The position numbers were made by a program, and so were the translations under genes. A stretch of 64,000 bases of DNA from contig CP085323.1 in assembly GCA_022870745.1 (NCBI GenBank), positions 4,154,001 to 4,218,000 on the forward strand, in the 5' to 3' direction. Below are positions 51,935 through 60,798 of this stretch, one piece after another. The first letter of the stretch is position 1; the number at the start of each line of letters is the position of its first letter. Below the pieces are notes generated by a model that saw nothing but the letters and a program-made list of their open reading frames with translations, did no database searches and was not told the origin of the DNA. The stretch comes from Silvibacterium acidisoli. Lineage in GTDB: Bacteria; Acidobacteriota; Terriglobia; Terriglobales; Acidobacteriaceae.

Positions 51935-52975
51935 CTATCCGCCGATGTGAACCATGCTGCGGGAGGGCTTCAGGAAACCGGCTTCGCCGATGTGGTGGCG
52001 TGCTTCCTTCTTCGCAACCGTCGATAGGATGTAGTCGGTGAGGTCATCATCACTGCCGCCCCGCCGCATCACTCCGTGGAGATCGTGATCGAACTGCGAG
52101 AAGAGGCAGGTCCGGATTTTTCCGTCGGAGGTGAGGCGGATGCGGCTGCACTGTCCGCAGAAGGCCCGCGATACCGGCGCGATGATGCCTATCTCCCCGA
52201 TGCCGTCGTCGAAGGTATAGCGGAGCGCCGTCTCGCTTGCGGTATTCGGTTCAAGGCGGACCAGGGGGCGCACCTGCGCAAGCTTGTCAAGCAGCTCGTC
52301 GACCGGAACTACCGTCTCCGGGCTCCAGATGCGATCTTCTTCGAGGGGCATGAACTCGATGAAGCGCACGATGACGTTCTCTTCGCGGGCGAAATGGGCG
52401 AAGGGAACGATTTGGTCGTCGTTGAAGCCGCGCAGCAGCACGCAGTTCACCTTAATGGGACCGAAACCAGCCTGCTTTGCCGCGCGAATACCTCTCAGGA
52501 CGCGGTCGAAGCTGTCCGGCACCCGCGTGATGCGGGCGAACGTCGCTGGTTCAACCGCATCCATACTGACCGTAACGCGGCGGAGCCCGGCGGTTTTCAG
52601 CTTTACCGCATAGTCTTCGAGCAGATGTCCGTTGGTTGTAATGGCGATGTCGAGCGAGTCACCGGCGGGTGTGCGCAACGTGGCCAGCTCGCGAATCAGA
52701 TCCGTGAGTCCGGTCCGCAGCAGCGGTTCGCCTCCGGTCAGGCGAACTTTATCGATTCCGAGGCCTACGAAGACCCTCACCATCCGCAGGTAATCCGCGA
52801 TGGGCAGCTCTGGGAACTGCGCGCCTTCATTGCCGGTTCGGCAGTAGACGCACTTATAGTTGCATCGGTCGGTAATCGACACACGCAGGTCGGTAATTGC
52901 CCTGCCGTAGCTGTCAGTCAGCACAGCTGTATCTACGGAGGTCTTGGTGAGCGTAGTGGACATCCCTGTTCTCAT
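51935..52975 (-). CDS. moaA: GTP 3',8-cyclase (molybdenum cofactor)
   Basis: Up to 346 residues; ATG 52963 is an alternative start. It catalyses the first step of molybdenum cofactor synthesis from GTP by radical SAM chemistry. The first cluster motif is CNYKCVYC, preceded by DLRVSITDR. KVRLTGGEPLLR near residue 75 binds SAM. The second cluster is in FCGQCSRIRLTSDGKIRTC, and the chain ends VHIGG with the essential Gly-Gly. Length is normal. Its product feeds molybdoenzymes such as the formate dehydrogenase at 22 kb. No other moa genes adjoin. Confidence 0.97.
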   Translation of the reverse strand: MRTGMSTTLTKTSVDTAVLTDSYGRAITDLRVSITDRCNYKCVYCRTGNEGAQFPELPIADYLRMVRVFVGLGIDKVRLTGGEPLLRTGLTDLIRELATLRTPAGDSLDIAITTNGHLLEDYAVKLKTAGLRRVTVSMDAVEPATFARITRVPDSFDRVLRGIRAAKQAGFGPIKVNCVLLRGFNDDQIVPFAHFAREENVIVRFIEFMPLEEDRIWSPETVVPVDELLDKLAQVRPLVRLEPNTASETALRYTFDDGIGEIGIIAPVSRAFCGQCSRIRLTSDGKIRTCLFSQFDHDLHGVMRRGGSDDDLTDYILSTVAKKEARHHIGEAGFLKPSRSMVHIGG

Positions 52976-53005
52976 CGTATTCGATGCGAATGGGAGCGAA
53001 CAGCT

Positions 53006-53191
53006 TCAAACCGTCTTGGCGTGCGAGGTCTGGGCGGGAGCTTTAGAGTCGTAAAAACGCCTGTTACAGATCAGGCAGCGGTAGGGGTAGCGCCGCAGGG
53101 GTATGTATAGAACATCAAGCCAGCGAAAATGTGACTTTCGCAACGCTTTCTGCTCTAAGCACGATGGGCAATGGAGCCTGGCGTTTGCCAT
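53006..53191 (-). CDS. Small zinc-ribbon-like protein
   Basis: 61 residues with two Cys pairs 28 residues apart (LHCPSCLEQ and YRCLICNRRFYDS), which would bind one zinc. Between them is an aromatic, basic stretch (KSHFRWLDVLYIPLRRYPY). No signal peptide is seen. It is the type of small C4 protein common in acidobacterial genomes, with unknown function. It lies 31 bp upstream of moaA on the same strand. A clear ribosome site is not obvious. Confidence 0.6.
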   Translation of the reverse strand: MANARLHCPSCLEQKALRKSHFRWLDVLYIPLRRYPYRCLICNRRFYDSKAPAQTSHAKTV

Positions 53192-53444
53192 GGAAGGAGG
53201 TTTCCCTCTAAAAATTCAAAGTGTCAAAAAAGAACGCTTGATTCACTGTCTCACAGAAACATTTGCAGGTGCAATTGACTCCGGTCAATGAAATCGAGCA
53301 TCCTCGTTTACCTTGGATGCAATGAAAAGCAAAAGGGAAATCCGAGGCGTTCACCCCCGGGGGCCAAAAGGCAAAGGAGCGCGTTCCGAAGGACGTATGT
53401 TCTTATTGTATCTTTCGCTTCCGTTTCAGCGCGATCGCCGGATT

Positions 53445-54050
53445 CTAAGCTGAAGATTCGGGACTGTCCCGCCAGGTCTGGCCGCAGGTATGGCACGACC
53501 ATGTCTGTTTGGGCCAGGGAACCGGAACAGGCAGCAGAATAATCGATGCAAGGCCGACCCTGGTATTGATTCCCTCAAAGGTGATATCGAGCGACTGGCA
53601 GTGCGGGCACGCGGGCTGCTCGTAATCTTCCTCATCAACCTGGAGCGTAGCTGGAATCGGCTGCGCAAGAATCTCCTCAGCAGTCTCCACGTCGCCGGCC
53701 CTCACCTGGAGCCCCACACCGCCTACAACGTTCGACCACTTCCACAACATTCGCACCATATTCTCGTTGCTGAGGGAGGCCTCGATGCCAGCGGATTCGA
53801 GGACGGACTTTGCGAGCAGCGCCTCCGGAATCTCGGTAAACTGGCGAATCGTAACCAGGGGCAGCCAGCCGCTTGACTCACTGTCATCGATCAAGGGCGC
53901 CGGCATGCCTCGCCGTTCGAACTCTGCCCGCAGGGCCTGCTGTGCCGGCACGGTCAACGTATCGTATGTCAACCCTAGTTCGTTGAGTTCCGGCTCGGAA
54001 AGCGCGGCATAGTGCGCTGACAGTCTTTCCAACTCCTGCTCTGGATTCAT
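53445..54050 (-). CDS. DUF2007-like protein with C-terminal zinc ribbon
   Basis: 201 residues. An N-terminal helical part (ERLSAHYAALSEPELNELGL) is followed by a DUF2007-type alpha-beta domain around residues 65-125 (LVTIRQFTEIPEALLAKSVL, GVGLQVRAGDVETAEEILAQ). DUF2007 is described as a putative signal-transducing fold related to PII-like ferredoxin folds. The C-terminus holds paired cysteines in CPHCQSLDI and WSCHTCGQTW, a zinc ribbon interrupted by a hydrophobic segment (GLASIILLPVPVPWP). It is cytosolic with unknown role. It is 22 bp downstream of the S41 protease gene on the same strand and likely in the same transcript. Confidence 0.78.
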   Translation of the reverse strand: MNPEQELERLSAHYAALSEPELNELGLTYDTLTVPAQQALRAEFERRGMPAPLIDDSESSGWLPLVTIRQFTEIPEALLAKSVLESAGIEASLSNENMVRMLWKWSNVVGGVGLQVRAGDVETAEEILAQPIPATLQVDEEDYEQPACPHCQSLDITFEGINTRVGLASIILLPVPVPWPKQTWSCHTCGQTWRDSPESSA

Positions 54051-54072
54051 CGAGTGAACTTTCAGGCTGATC

Positions 54073-55686
54073 TTACAGATGAGTGGGTGGCCCGAATCCC
54101 GGTGCGGATTTCTGCGCCTCTATCTTTTCGACGTTCTGTTCGAGAGAGGCAGCCTGCGGCAGGTAGTCGATGGCCTTGCTGATCAGGGGATCGGCAGCTG
54201 TTTTTATCCGGGCGCCCTCGAGCTGTCCGAATTGCGAGGAGAAAATACCGGCCCGAATGTTGTTCCTCAGCCAATCGGTGTTTTCCGCCAGTTGCTGGTC
54301 GGTCCAGGCGATGCTGCGTCCTGAGAGATAGCTCTTGAATTCGGCCAGTACACCGCTGTCCACCTGGAAGTCCTTCGTGATGGACTGGTTCGCAAGATAG
54401 TGGGCGGCGAAATGCACGAAGATGTCGTGCGCCAGCATGACCTGCTGGAAGCGGTTGAGCCGGGGCGTGGGAAGCTGCACATCCGGGGTGATTCCCCCTC
54501 CGCCGTACTCGGTACGGCCGGAATCCGTCAGCTTGACCTCGCGGTTCCCATCCTCCTTCGGCTTTTCACGATCGAAGTAATAGTCGAGCAGGGAAAGACC
54601 GTCGTAGCTGCGCTGGATCAGCCTACCGCTGGGCGTGTAATAGTGATAGGTCGTCAGCACCAATGCCGTGTTATCCGACATGGGGAACATGCTCTGCACG
54701 AGCCCTTTTCCGAATGTCGTTTCACCGACGATCAGGGCGCGGTCGTGATCCTGCAGCGCTCCGCTTACAATCTCAGCCGCCGACGCGGTGCCGCGATTGA
54801 CGAGAACGACGATGGGATAGTTCCTGCCTCCGTTGCCGTGGGTCGCGCGAAAGATCTCTTCCGGCAGAGCGCGGCCACGTTGTGAGACCACGACCTGACC
54901 CTTCTGCAGAAATTTGTCGCAGGTGGCAACCGCCTGGACAACGATGCCGCCAGGGTTGTTGCGCATGTCGAAAATAAGGCCCTTCAGGCCGGGACCGAAG
55001 CTGTTGAGCGCATCGGACATCTCGCGCCCTGTCGTCTCCTGGAACTGTGACAGGTGGATATATCCGATACCAGGTCGAATCTCTTCCTTCAGGTCAACAC
55101 TGGGCTGGGAGATCTCGGCGCGAATGAGGTCGACGGTAAAAGGCTGGTCTTTGCCTTCCCTGGAAAGCGTAACCCCCACATGGGTTCCGCGCGCTCCCTT
55201 GAGCATCGCCGAGGCATCGTCGACTGTAATGCCTGCCGTCGATTTTCCATCCACGGCAACCAGCTTGTCTCCGGGACGGATTCCCGCGCGGAAGGAGGGC
55301 GTGCCTTCATAAGGCGTGATCACGGTTATAGCGCCGTCTTCCTGGCCGATCATGATGCCGACGCCGTAGTATTCGCCGCGCTGTTCGTCGAGGCGGCGGG
55401 CGTACTCGACCGGATCGAGAAAGGTCGAATGCGGATCAAGCGTCCGCAGCATGCCGGGAATCGCGCCGTCGTAGATGGCCTTGTCGCCGTTCAGCGGTTC
55501 AGCATAATTCTGCTCGACTACGCTATAGACTTCGGCAAACGATCTGAGACTTTTATGTGCCTGGGATTCTTCCTTCTCAGACTGCGCGCCGACGCGATCG
55601 CAGATGAGCACCCCCGCGAGGCCGCAGGCCGTGAGGAAGACAAGAAGAGAAAAGACCGTACGCCGGGCATAGTGTGGCATTGTCAA
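54073..55686 (-). CDS. S41-family C-terminal processing protease
   Basis: 537 residues with an N-terminal signal anchor (ARRTVFSLLVFLTACGLAGVL). An S41 N-terminal region (DGAIPGMLRTLDPHSTFLDP) comes first, then a PDZ domain near residues 105-185 (YYGVGIMIGQEDGAITVI, AGIRPGDKLVAVDGKS). The protease core has the nucleophile in NRGTASAAEIVSGAL (about Ser302) and the general-base lysine in ETTFGKGLVQ (about Lys327). GLIFDMRNNPGG is the usual central motif. It cleaves periplasmic proteins at their C-termini. The C-terminal ~150 residues are longer than in the shortest homologues and helical. The DUF2007-like gene follows. Confidence 0.95.
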   Translation of the reverse strand: MTMPHYARRTVFSLLVFLTACGLAGVLICDRVGAQSEKEESQAHKSLRSFAEVYSVVEQNYAEPLNGDKAIYDGAIPGMLRTLDPHSTFLDPVEYARRLDEQRGEYYGVGIMIGQEDGAITVITPYEGTPSFRAGIRPGDKLVAVDGKSTAGITVDDASAMLKGARGTHVGVTLSREGKDQPFTVDLIRAEISQPSVDLKEEIRPGIGYIHLSQFQETTGREMSDALNSFGPGLKGLIFDMRNNPGGIVVQAVATCDKFLQKGQVVVSQRGRALPEEIFRATHGNGGRNYPIVVLVNRGTASAAEIVSGALQDHDRALIVGETTFGKGLVQSMFPMSDNTALVLTTYHYYTPSGRLIQRSYDGLSLLDYYFDREKPKEDGNREVKLTDSGRTEYGGGGITPDVQLPTPRLNRFQQVMLAHDIFVHFAAHYLANQSITKDFQVDSGVLAEFKSYLSGRSIAWTDQQLAENTDWLRNNIRAGIFSSQFGQLEGARIKTAADPLISKAIDYLPQAASLEQNVEKIEAQKSAPGFGPPTHL

Positions 55687-55743
55687 AGCCTCACCTCGAA
55701 TCTGGCGCTGAGTATAGCAAACGCAGCCGCTGGTCCGCGTTTG

Positions 55744-56025
55744 CTAGCTGTGGTATTCGTCGGACCCGCGCTTGAGGTAGCTGCCGTACAGTCCCAGGAT
55801 GACTGCGGCGGTAAATGCCAGGACGTTGTAATAGAACATTGGGTGCAGCAGGTGCGGAGAGTAAGTCAGATCCTGACCGGACCACAGAAGCAGAAGGACC
55901 GAGAAGAAGCCGAACTGACCGGAGATAACCTGCAGGACTAGTCCCCACTGGCGGCGCTTCATCACGTTTTCTACGTCGTCGGGCGTCATATTCTGCTCGT
56001 CCATCGGGATGCTCAGGTTGGCCAT
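55744..56025 (-). CDS. Small two-span membrane protein
   Basis: 93 residues with a soluble N-terminus (MDEQNMTPDDVENVMKRRQW) and two hydrophobic segments (VISGQFGFFSVLLLLWSG and YYNVLAFTAAVILGLYGSYL). It ends with a short polar tail. No family is recognised. It lies about 57 bp upstream of the S41 protease gene on the same strand and may be co-transcribed with it. The start ATG 56025 is preceded by an AGGAGAGAG-type ribosome site, which supports expression. Confidence 0.7.
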   Translation of the reverse strand: MANLSIPMDEQNMTPDDVENVMKRRQWGLVLQVISGQFGFFSVLLLLWSGQDLTYSPHLLHPMFYYNVLAFTAAVILGLYGSYLKRGSDEYHS

Positions 56026-56156
56026 GTTGCGCGTCTCTCTCCTTGCAGATTACAGAACCGGGATATCGGGGCGAAAATCTATGCCAGCCATTAAATCATG
56101 AAACTTAGATACTTGTGACCGTCTCCCGGTTTTCTTTCGCCTTCCTTCTAACGAAG

Positions 56157-56193
56157 GAAGGGCGTCACGGTCTTGCCGGACGCCCTTCGTTTT
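56157..56193 (+). terminator. Intrinsic-terminator-like hairpin
   Basis: A 10-bp stem (GAAGGGCGTC / GACGCCCTTC) with a 12-base loop, followed by GTTTTTG. No rightward gene ends before it, so it may end an unannotated transcript or serve the leftward 56214-56495 gene. Confidence 0.6.
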
Positions 56194-56213
56194 TGTCTTG
56201 CCTGCCACAGCGG

Positions 56214-56495
56214 CTACGCGGACTGCAGGAATGCTACCGATTGCAGGCCGGTGACCTCGAAACGCTTGCGGCAGCGAATGTTCTTGCAGGCGGCCATATC
56301 GTCTTTGCGGACCATGTAAGACTGCGCTTTTGCAAAACGGGCGCGGTCGCGGTCGTCGGCGTGCCGCGGCAGCGCGTTTTTCTTACGCCGGACCAGCCAG
56401 CCCAATTCATATTCCTCAGCCTTGCCGCAGTGCGGACAGGTAAGGGTGTGCTTCCGCTGTTCGGATCTCTCATCAAAAAAGTCACGCTCTTCCAT
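56214..56495 (-). CDS. Small protein with two Cys pairs
   Basis: 93 residues, mostly charged, with CPHCGKAEEYELGWLVRRKK near residue 20 and CKNIRC near residue 70. The four cysteines probably bind zinc in a discontinuous ribbon. A basic central segment (RHADDRDRARFAKAQ) separates them. There is no signal peptide. The function is unknown. It runs leftward, convergent with nothing and divergent from the basic protein gene at 56585. The terminator-like hairpin at 56157-56193 lies just beyond its stop. Confidence 0.65.
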   Translation of the reverse strand: MEERDFFDERSEQRKHTLTCPHCGKAEEYELGWLVRRKKNALPRHADDRDRARFAKAQSYMVRKDDMAACKNIRCRKRFEVTGLQSVAFLQSA

Positions 56496-56584
56496 GCCGG
56501 GCCAACCTCCATCTTTGTAACACCTTATTCTATGGAGAGAACGACCGTGCGGGAAGTGTTAGGGTTGGTCCAAGCGACAAATCC

Positions 56585-56764
56585 ATGCCCAAGAAACGCC
56601 CTAAAAAGAAGACATTTTCCGCGGTGAAGGCTGTTAAGGCCAACGCCCGGGAGCGAGTCGGCCAGCCCAAAGCCGAGCGCGTGATTGCCGAAGTGCCGCG
56701 CGAGCAGAAGCGGAAGAGCAAGCACAAGGAGACACTTACAGATCTGCTGCGGGCTGAAGAATAG
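56585..56764 (+). CDS. Very basic 59-residue protein
   Basis: A short frame beginning MPKKRPKKKTFSAVKAVKAN and ending HKETLTDLLRAEE. Sixteen or more Lys and Arg residues are concentrated in the first half and near residue 45, with a short acidic C-terminus. Composition suggests nucleic-acid or ribosome association. It precedes the omega-like gene at 56922 by 157 bp in the same direction. The ribosome site is weak. The frame is supported by good codon bias and sharp N- and C-termini; no family was named. Confidence 0.55.
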   Translation: MPKKRPKKKTFSAVKAVKANARERVGQPKAERVIAEVPREQKRKSKHKETLTDLLRAEE

Positions 56765-56921
56765 GAATTTACTTCGGGATTCGCGGTGCAGGGCGTATCC
56801 TCGGATGACGGTTATTCCGTCCGTCCGGGACGCTTCTATCCCTATTCGGCTCCCTCGTTCCTGGTGTTCTTCGGTTTCGAGTCTGCTCCACACCCCCCAC
56901 ACGCTAAAGAAACGAGAAACC

Positions 56922-57152
56922 ATGCGCTCCGAACTGGTTTATTCCGCCGGCACCAGAATCCCGAACCGTTTTTTACTTTCGACGGTCGCGATCATGGCTG
57001 TCCGCAAGCTGCACGTGAACAGCACCCGTATTGAGGAAACAGCAAATCGTGTCTTCACCGACCTGGCAGGTGGTACCTTCACCGATGTCACCATGCCGCA
57101 GCTGAAACCTCAGCCTCTCGTTGATTCCGTCCTGGTTTCCGTCGCCGCATAG
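56922..57152 (+). CDS. RNA polymerase omega-like small protein
   Basis: 76 residues, starting MRSELVYSAGTRIPNRFLLS. The pattern of an N-x-RF-L followed by an Ala-rich helix (TVAIMAVRKLHVNSTRIEET) and EETANRVF resembles the conserved part of the omega subunit (RpoZ), which binds the beta-prime subunit and aids assembly. The C-terminus is short and hydrophobic. Classical omega has a longer acidic tail, so it may be a divergent form. No gmk or spoT gene adjoins as in proteobacteria. The call is from pattern only. Confidence 0.5.
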   Translation: MRSELVYSAGTRIPNRFLLSTVAIMAVRKLHVNSTRIEETANRVFTDLAGGTFTDVTMPQLKPQPLVDSVLVSVAA

Positions 57153-57189
57153 TTGATTCCCGCTTCGTCGGGCGATCTATACTCAGGCG

Positions 57190-57837
57190 ATGAGTCAGCA
57201 CTTCCTGAACATGATCCGTAAAGGGCAAACCGCGGAGATTGCCTCGGCTGTCGAGGAATCTCCCGAGCTTGCCCTCGCCCGCGATCCGCAAGGCGTGTCG
57301 GCATTGATGCTGGCCGTCTATACCGGACAGCCCATGATCCGGGACTTTCTCCTTGCCAAATGCGGCGACCTCGACATCTGGGAGGCAGCGGCCGTTGGCG
57401 ACAGCCATCGCCTGCATACGCTGATCGCTTCAGATGCGATGATGGCCCGCGAAGTCTCCGGCGACGGCTGGCCCCCGCTGCACCTGGCTGCGGCTTTTGC
57501 CGATGCGGACACGGTGACCCTGCTGCTTGAACACGGAGCACACATTCACCAGGTTTCGCACAATCCCTTACGCAACCACGCGCTCCATGCCTGTATCGCG
57601 TTGAACGGATCCATTGACTCGGTGCGTGTTCTGATCGATGCTGGCGCCGATGTCAATGCGACCGCCGCAGGTGGATATTCCCCGTTGCACCAGGCTGCTG
57701 CTTCCGGCAAGAGTGAAGTGGTGCGTCTGTTGCTGCGCCACGGCGCGAAGAAAGATACAACCTGCGACAAGGGCAAGCTGCCGGTCGACTACGCGCGCGA
57801 GAGAAATCATCTCGACGCGGCTGCGCTGCTGGTTTGA
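57190..57837 (+). CDS. Ankyrin-repeat protein
   Basis: 215 residues with about five to six ankyrin repeats. Clear repeats are GVSALMLAVYTGQPMIRDFL near residue 36, GWPPLHLAAAFADADTVTLL near 97, NHALHACIALNGSIDSVRVL near 133 and GYSPLHQAAASGKSEVVRLL near 165, each with the TPLH-type turn. There is no signal peptide, so it is probably a cytosolic protein-protein interaction scaffold. No enzymatic domain is present. It starts 37 bp after the omega-like gene and runs in the same direction. The partner is unknown. Confidence 0.9.
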   Translation: MSQHFLNMIRKGQTAEIASAVEESPELALARDPQGVSALMLAVYTGQPMIRDFLLAKCGDLDIWEAAAVGDSHRLHTLIASDAMMAREVSGDGWPPLHLAAAFADADTVTLLLEHGAHIHQVSHNPLRNHALHACIALNGSIDSVRVLIDAGADVNATAAGGYSPLHQAAASGKSEVVRLLLRHGAKKDTTCDKGKLPVDYARERNHLDAAALLV

Positions 57838-57931
57838 AGGTAGCTGAACCTTGCATGTGATCTAACGCCTGCCTGGGCGCAGCCTCAGCTAACATGGAGG
57901 CGCTTGCCAACGCTTATATCGAGTGCGTCCT

Positions 57932-58450
57932 ATGCGGAAGGTCCAGTACGGGGTGGCCGTCAGCTTGGACGGCTATATTGCGGGTCCAAATGGAGAAACA
58001 GACTGGATCAAGATCGATCCAGAGATTGATTTCTCCGCGATCTGGGCACAGTTCGACACCCTGCTGATGGGTAGAAAAACCTATGAGGCCGCGATGAAAA
58101 GGCTCGGGCGCGCAGCTTTTAGCGGGAAGGTTGTTTTCGTCTTTTCAAAGCATCTGGAGCCGCAAGGACATCCCGGCGTGACAATTGTTTCGGATCTAAC
58201 CAGTTCATGGATACGGTCTCTGAAAAGCCAGCCGGGCAAGGACATTTGGCTGATGGGCGGCGGGACGGTCTTCCGGCATTTGCTCGACCTTGGCGAGGTG
58301 GATTCGATAAGCGTCACAATCCTCCCGATTCTCCTCGGTGAAGGAGTGCCGCTGATGCCGCCTCCTTACAAGCCGGCCACGCTCGCGCTTTCAGCGCATC
58401 GCGTCTACAAATCTGGCACCATTTCGGGCATTTACGAGATCAGTAAATAG
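57932..58450 (+). CDS. Dihydrofolate-reductase-like (RibD C-terminal) protein
   Basis: 172 residues from ATG 57932 (GTG 57923 is an alternative). The start VQYGVAVSLDGYIAGPNGET is the classic opening of the DHFR-like RibD C-terminal family. Other landmarks are DTLLMGRKTYEAAMK near residue 45 (NADPH site), LKSQPGKDIWLMGGGTVF near 100 and SVTILPILLGEGVPLM near 130. These reductases often act on folate-like or pterin substrates, but most small members lack a proven reaction. The gene stands between the ankyrin gene and the convergent glp operon. Confidence 0.9.
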   Translation: MRKVQYGVAVSLDGYIAGPNGETDWIKIDPEIDFSAIWAQFDTLLMGRKTYEAAMKRLGRAAFSGKVVFVFSKHLEPQGHPGVTIVSDLTSSWIRSLKSQPGKDIWLMGGGTVFRHLLDLGEVDSISVTILPILLGEGVPLMPPPYKPATLALSAHRVYKSGTISGIYEISK

Positions 58451-58489
58451 CACTAGCAGGTGCCCGCCAGGGCCGCGAAGCGTCAACGG

Positions 58490-59227
58490 TCAGGCGCCGA
58501 TCCAGCGCAGGATGAGCCCGGCGATAACTCCGCCAATGGCCGGTCCGAAGACGGGAATCGGAGCATAGCGAAAGTCCGACCCGCCTTTGCCTGCAATGGG
58601 CAGTATCGCATGCGCGAGGCGCGGGCCGAAATCGCGCGCGGGATTCATCGCATAGCCGGTTGTGCCTCCCAGCGACAGCCCGATACCCCAGACCACGCAG
58701 CTTACGAGATAGGGTGAAAGCCCTGCGGCAGCTCCGGTTGTCAGCACAAGCTTCGAGCTGATGGCGCCGATGACCACGATCAAGGTAGCAGTGGCGATGA
58801 TCTCGCTCAGCAGATTCGCTGCGTACGAGCGGATCGCCGGGCGGGTACAGAAAACTCCAAGCTTTGCACCTGCGTCGTCGGAGACCTTCCAATGCGGCAG
58901 GTAGTGCAGCCATACCAGAACCGCTCCGGCAAAGCCGCCCGCGAGCTGCGCCAGGGCGTAGGGAAGCACCTTGCCGAAGCCGCCGCCCTTGACCCCCATG
59001 GCGAGGGTAATAGCCGGGTTCAGGTGTGCGTCAGTGCTGCCGAAGAGATTGGCTGTGAATATGCCGCAGAGCACGGCAAAGGCCCAGGCTGTGGTGATGG
59101 CCAGCCATCCGGCGTCTTCGGCCTTCGAGCGTTTGAGCAGCACGCCTGCCACCACGCCGTCGCCCAGCAGGATCATGACCAGGGTGCCGGCAAACTCGCC
59201 CAGCTCGGGCGAACGGGGAACGATCAT
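58490..59227 (-). CDS. glpF: Glycerol uptake facilitator
   Basis: 245 residues of the MIP/aquaporin fold with six membrane segments and both half-helix motifs: HLNPAITLAMG near residue 70 and AMNPARDFGPR near 205. The Asp after the second NPAR, and the Gly-rich neighbourhood, are typical of glycerol channels rather than water channels. It lets glycerol diffuse across the inner membrane. Its ATG overlaps the glpD stop (ATGA). It is the last gene of the glpK-glpD-glpF operon. Confidence 0.95.
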   Translation of the reverse strand: MIVPRSPELGEFAGTLVMILLGDGVVAGVLLKRSKAEDAGWLAITTAWAFAVLCGIFTANLFGSTDAHLNPAITLAMGVKGGGFGKVLPYALAQLAGGFAGAVLVWLHYLPHWKVSDDAGAKLGVFCTRPAIRSYAANLLSEIIATATLIVVIGAISSKLVLTTGAAAGLSPYLVSCVVWGIGLSLGGTTGYAMNPARDFGPRLAHAILPIAGKGGSDFRYAPIPVFGPAIGGVIAGLILRWIGA

Positions 59228-60798
59228 GCCGCACCGCCGGGAAGATAAGCTTCAGCGAGTAGCCGGAAATCGGCCAGCTGGGCTGCGAGCCAGTGCTGAT
59301 CTTCGCTAAGTTCCGAAGTCATGAGCATTGCCACGTCTTCGGCCATGGCAAGCGCAGCCGAGGTGTTAAGGAACAGCGCCCGGGTGCGCCGGGCAAGGAC
59401 GTCTTCGACCGTGCGAGCCATCTCCTCCCGCACCGCCCATACGACCTCGGCGGCGATGTAAGGGAGATCGGGGTGGAGCTGGCGTTCGAGGCTCGGATTC
59501 TCGTCGATCAGGCGATGAATCTTCTCTGCATCCGAACCGTAGACGAGGAAATGATTAAGATGCGTTGTATCAGATGGATACCCATGGATCTTCAATTCGT
59601 GGGTGAGGCATTTGCGTTCTTCGAGACTGCCGAGGTTGATGGCATGATCGACGCAATCCTCGGCCATGTGCCTGTAGGTGGTCCACTTGCCGCCGACGAT
59701 GGTCAGCAGCCCGCTGCTTTCGATGTGGATCGTGTGGTCGCGGGAGAGCGCAGAGGTCTTGGAGCCCATCCCGGCTTTTACCAGTGGCCGGATGCCCGTG
59801 TAGACGCTGAGAATGTCTTCCCGGAGCGGCGGACGGCTCAGATATTGTCCGGCGGTTTCGAGCACGAATTCGATCTCCTGCTCCAGCGGCCGCGGCTCGT
59901 AGGAAGGGCTGTCGATCGCTGTATCTGTCGTACCGACCACGGTGTGTTCGTGCCAGGGGATGGCGAACATCACGCGGCCGTCGCTGGTATGCGGAACCAT
60001 GATGGCCGAATCGCCACGCAGGAACGATCGCTCGAAGACAAGATGGATGCCCTGGCTGGGCGCGACCATCGGCTCGGCTGACGGGTCGGAGAGCCTGCGG
60101 GTTTCGTCGGTGAAGATGCCAGTTGCGTTGATGACGACCCGGGCAGGGATATGAAAGGTGCCGCTGCCGGAGGAGCGGTCGACCACTTCGACTCCTGAAA
60201 CAAAGCCGTCCTCGCCCCGTGGAATCGCCGTGACCTCGGCGTAGTTGAGCAGCGTCGCGCCGTGGTCGGCAGCCGTCATAATCAGGTGGATGAGCAGGCG
60301 CGAGTCGTCGAACTGGCCGTCGTAATACATGACGCCGCCGCGCAATCCATCGGTGCGGATCGTCGGCAGGCGCTCCAGGGTCTCTTCGCGCGAGAGAATG
60401 CGCGACTTGCCGAAGCCGTAGCGTCCGGCGAGCAGGTCGTAGACCTTCATCCCAATGCCGTAAAACGGAGCTTCCCACCATTCATAGTTGGGCACGACGA
60501 AGGCCAGGTCATGAACCAGGTGCGGCGCGTTGCGGCGCAGGATGCCGCGTTCTTTGAGCGCCTCCATAACCAGAGTGATGTTGCCTTGCTCGAGGTAGCG
60601 CACGCCTCCGTGAATGAGCTTGGTGCTGCGGCTGGAAGTCGCCTTGCCGAAGTCTTCGCGCTCGAGCAGCAGGGTTGAGAAGCCGCGCGTGGCCGCGTCC
60701 ACCGCGACACCTGCGCCGGTGGCGCCTCCTCCGATAATGACAATGTCCCACGGCGTGGTGCGAGTGCGCAGGTTCTCGAGCATCTGTTCGCGCTTCAT
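59224..60798 (-). CDS. glpD: Aerobic glycerol-3-phosphate dehydrogenase
   Basis: About 524 residues. ATG 60798 is chosen because it overlaps the glpK stop as ATGA; an earlier start at 60810 is possible. The FAD-binding Rossmann motif [21 protein letters not shown] opens the protein, followed by [19 protein letters not shown], a signature of the family. The later [16 protein letters not shown] and [13 protein letters not shown] segments contribute to the substrate site. It oxidises glycerol 3-phosphate to dihydroxyacetone phosphate and passes electrons to quinone at the membrane. It lies between glpK and glpF with four-base overlaps on both sides. Confidence 0.97.
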   Translation of the reverse strand: MKREQMLENLRTRTTPWDIVIIGGGATGAGVAVDAATRGFSTLLLEREDFGKATSSRSTKLIHGGVRYLEQGNITLVMEALKERGILRRNAPHLVHDLAFVVPNYEWWEAPFYGIGMKVYDLLAGRYGFGKSRILSREETLERLPTIRTDGLRGGVMYYDGQFDDSRLLIHLIMTAADHGATLLNYAEVTAIPRGEDGFVSGVEVVDRSSGSGTFHIPARVVINATGIFTDETRRLSDPSAEPMVAPSQGIHLVFERSFLRGDSAIMVPHTSDGRVMFAIPWHEHTVVGTTDTAIDSPSYEPRPLEQEIEFVLETAGQYLSRPPLREDILSVYTGIRPLVKAGMGSKTSALSRDHTIHIESSGLLTIVGGKWTTYRHMAEDCVDHAINLGSLEERKCLTHELKIHGYPSDTTHLNHFLVYGSDAEKIHRLIDENPSLERQLHPDLPYIAAEVVWAVREEMARTVEDVLARRTRALFLNTSAALAMAEDVAMLMTSELSEDQHWLAAQLADFRLLAEAYLPGGAA

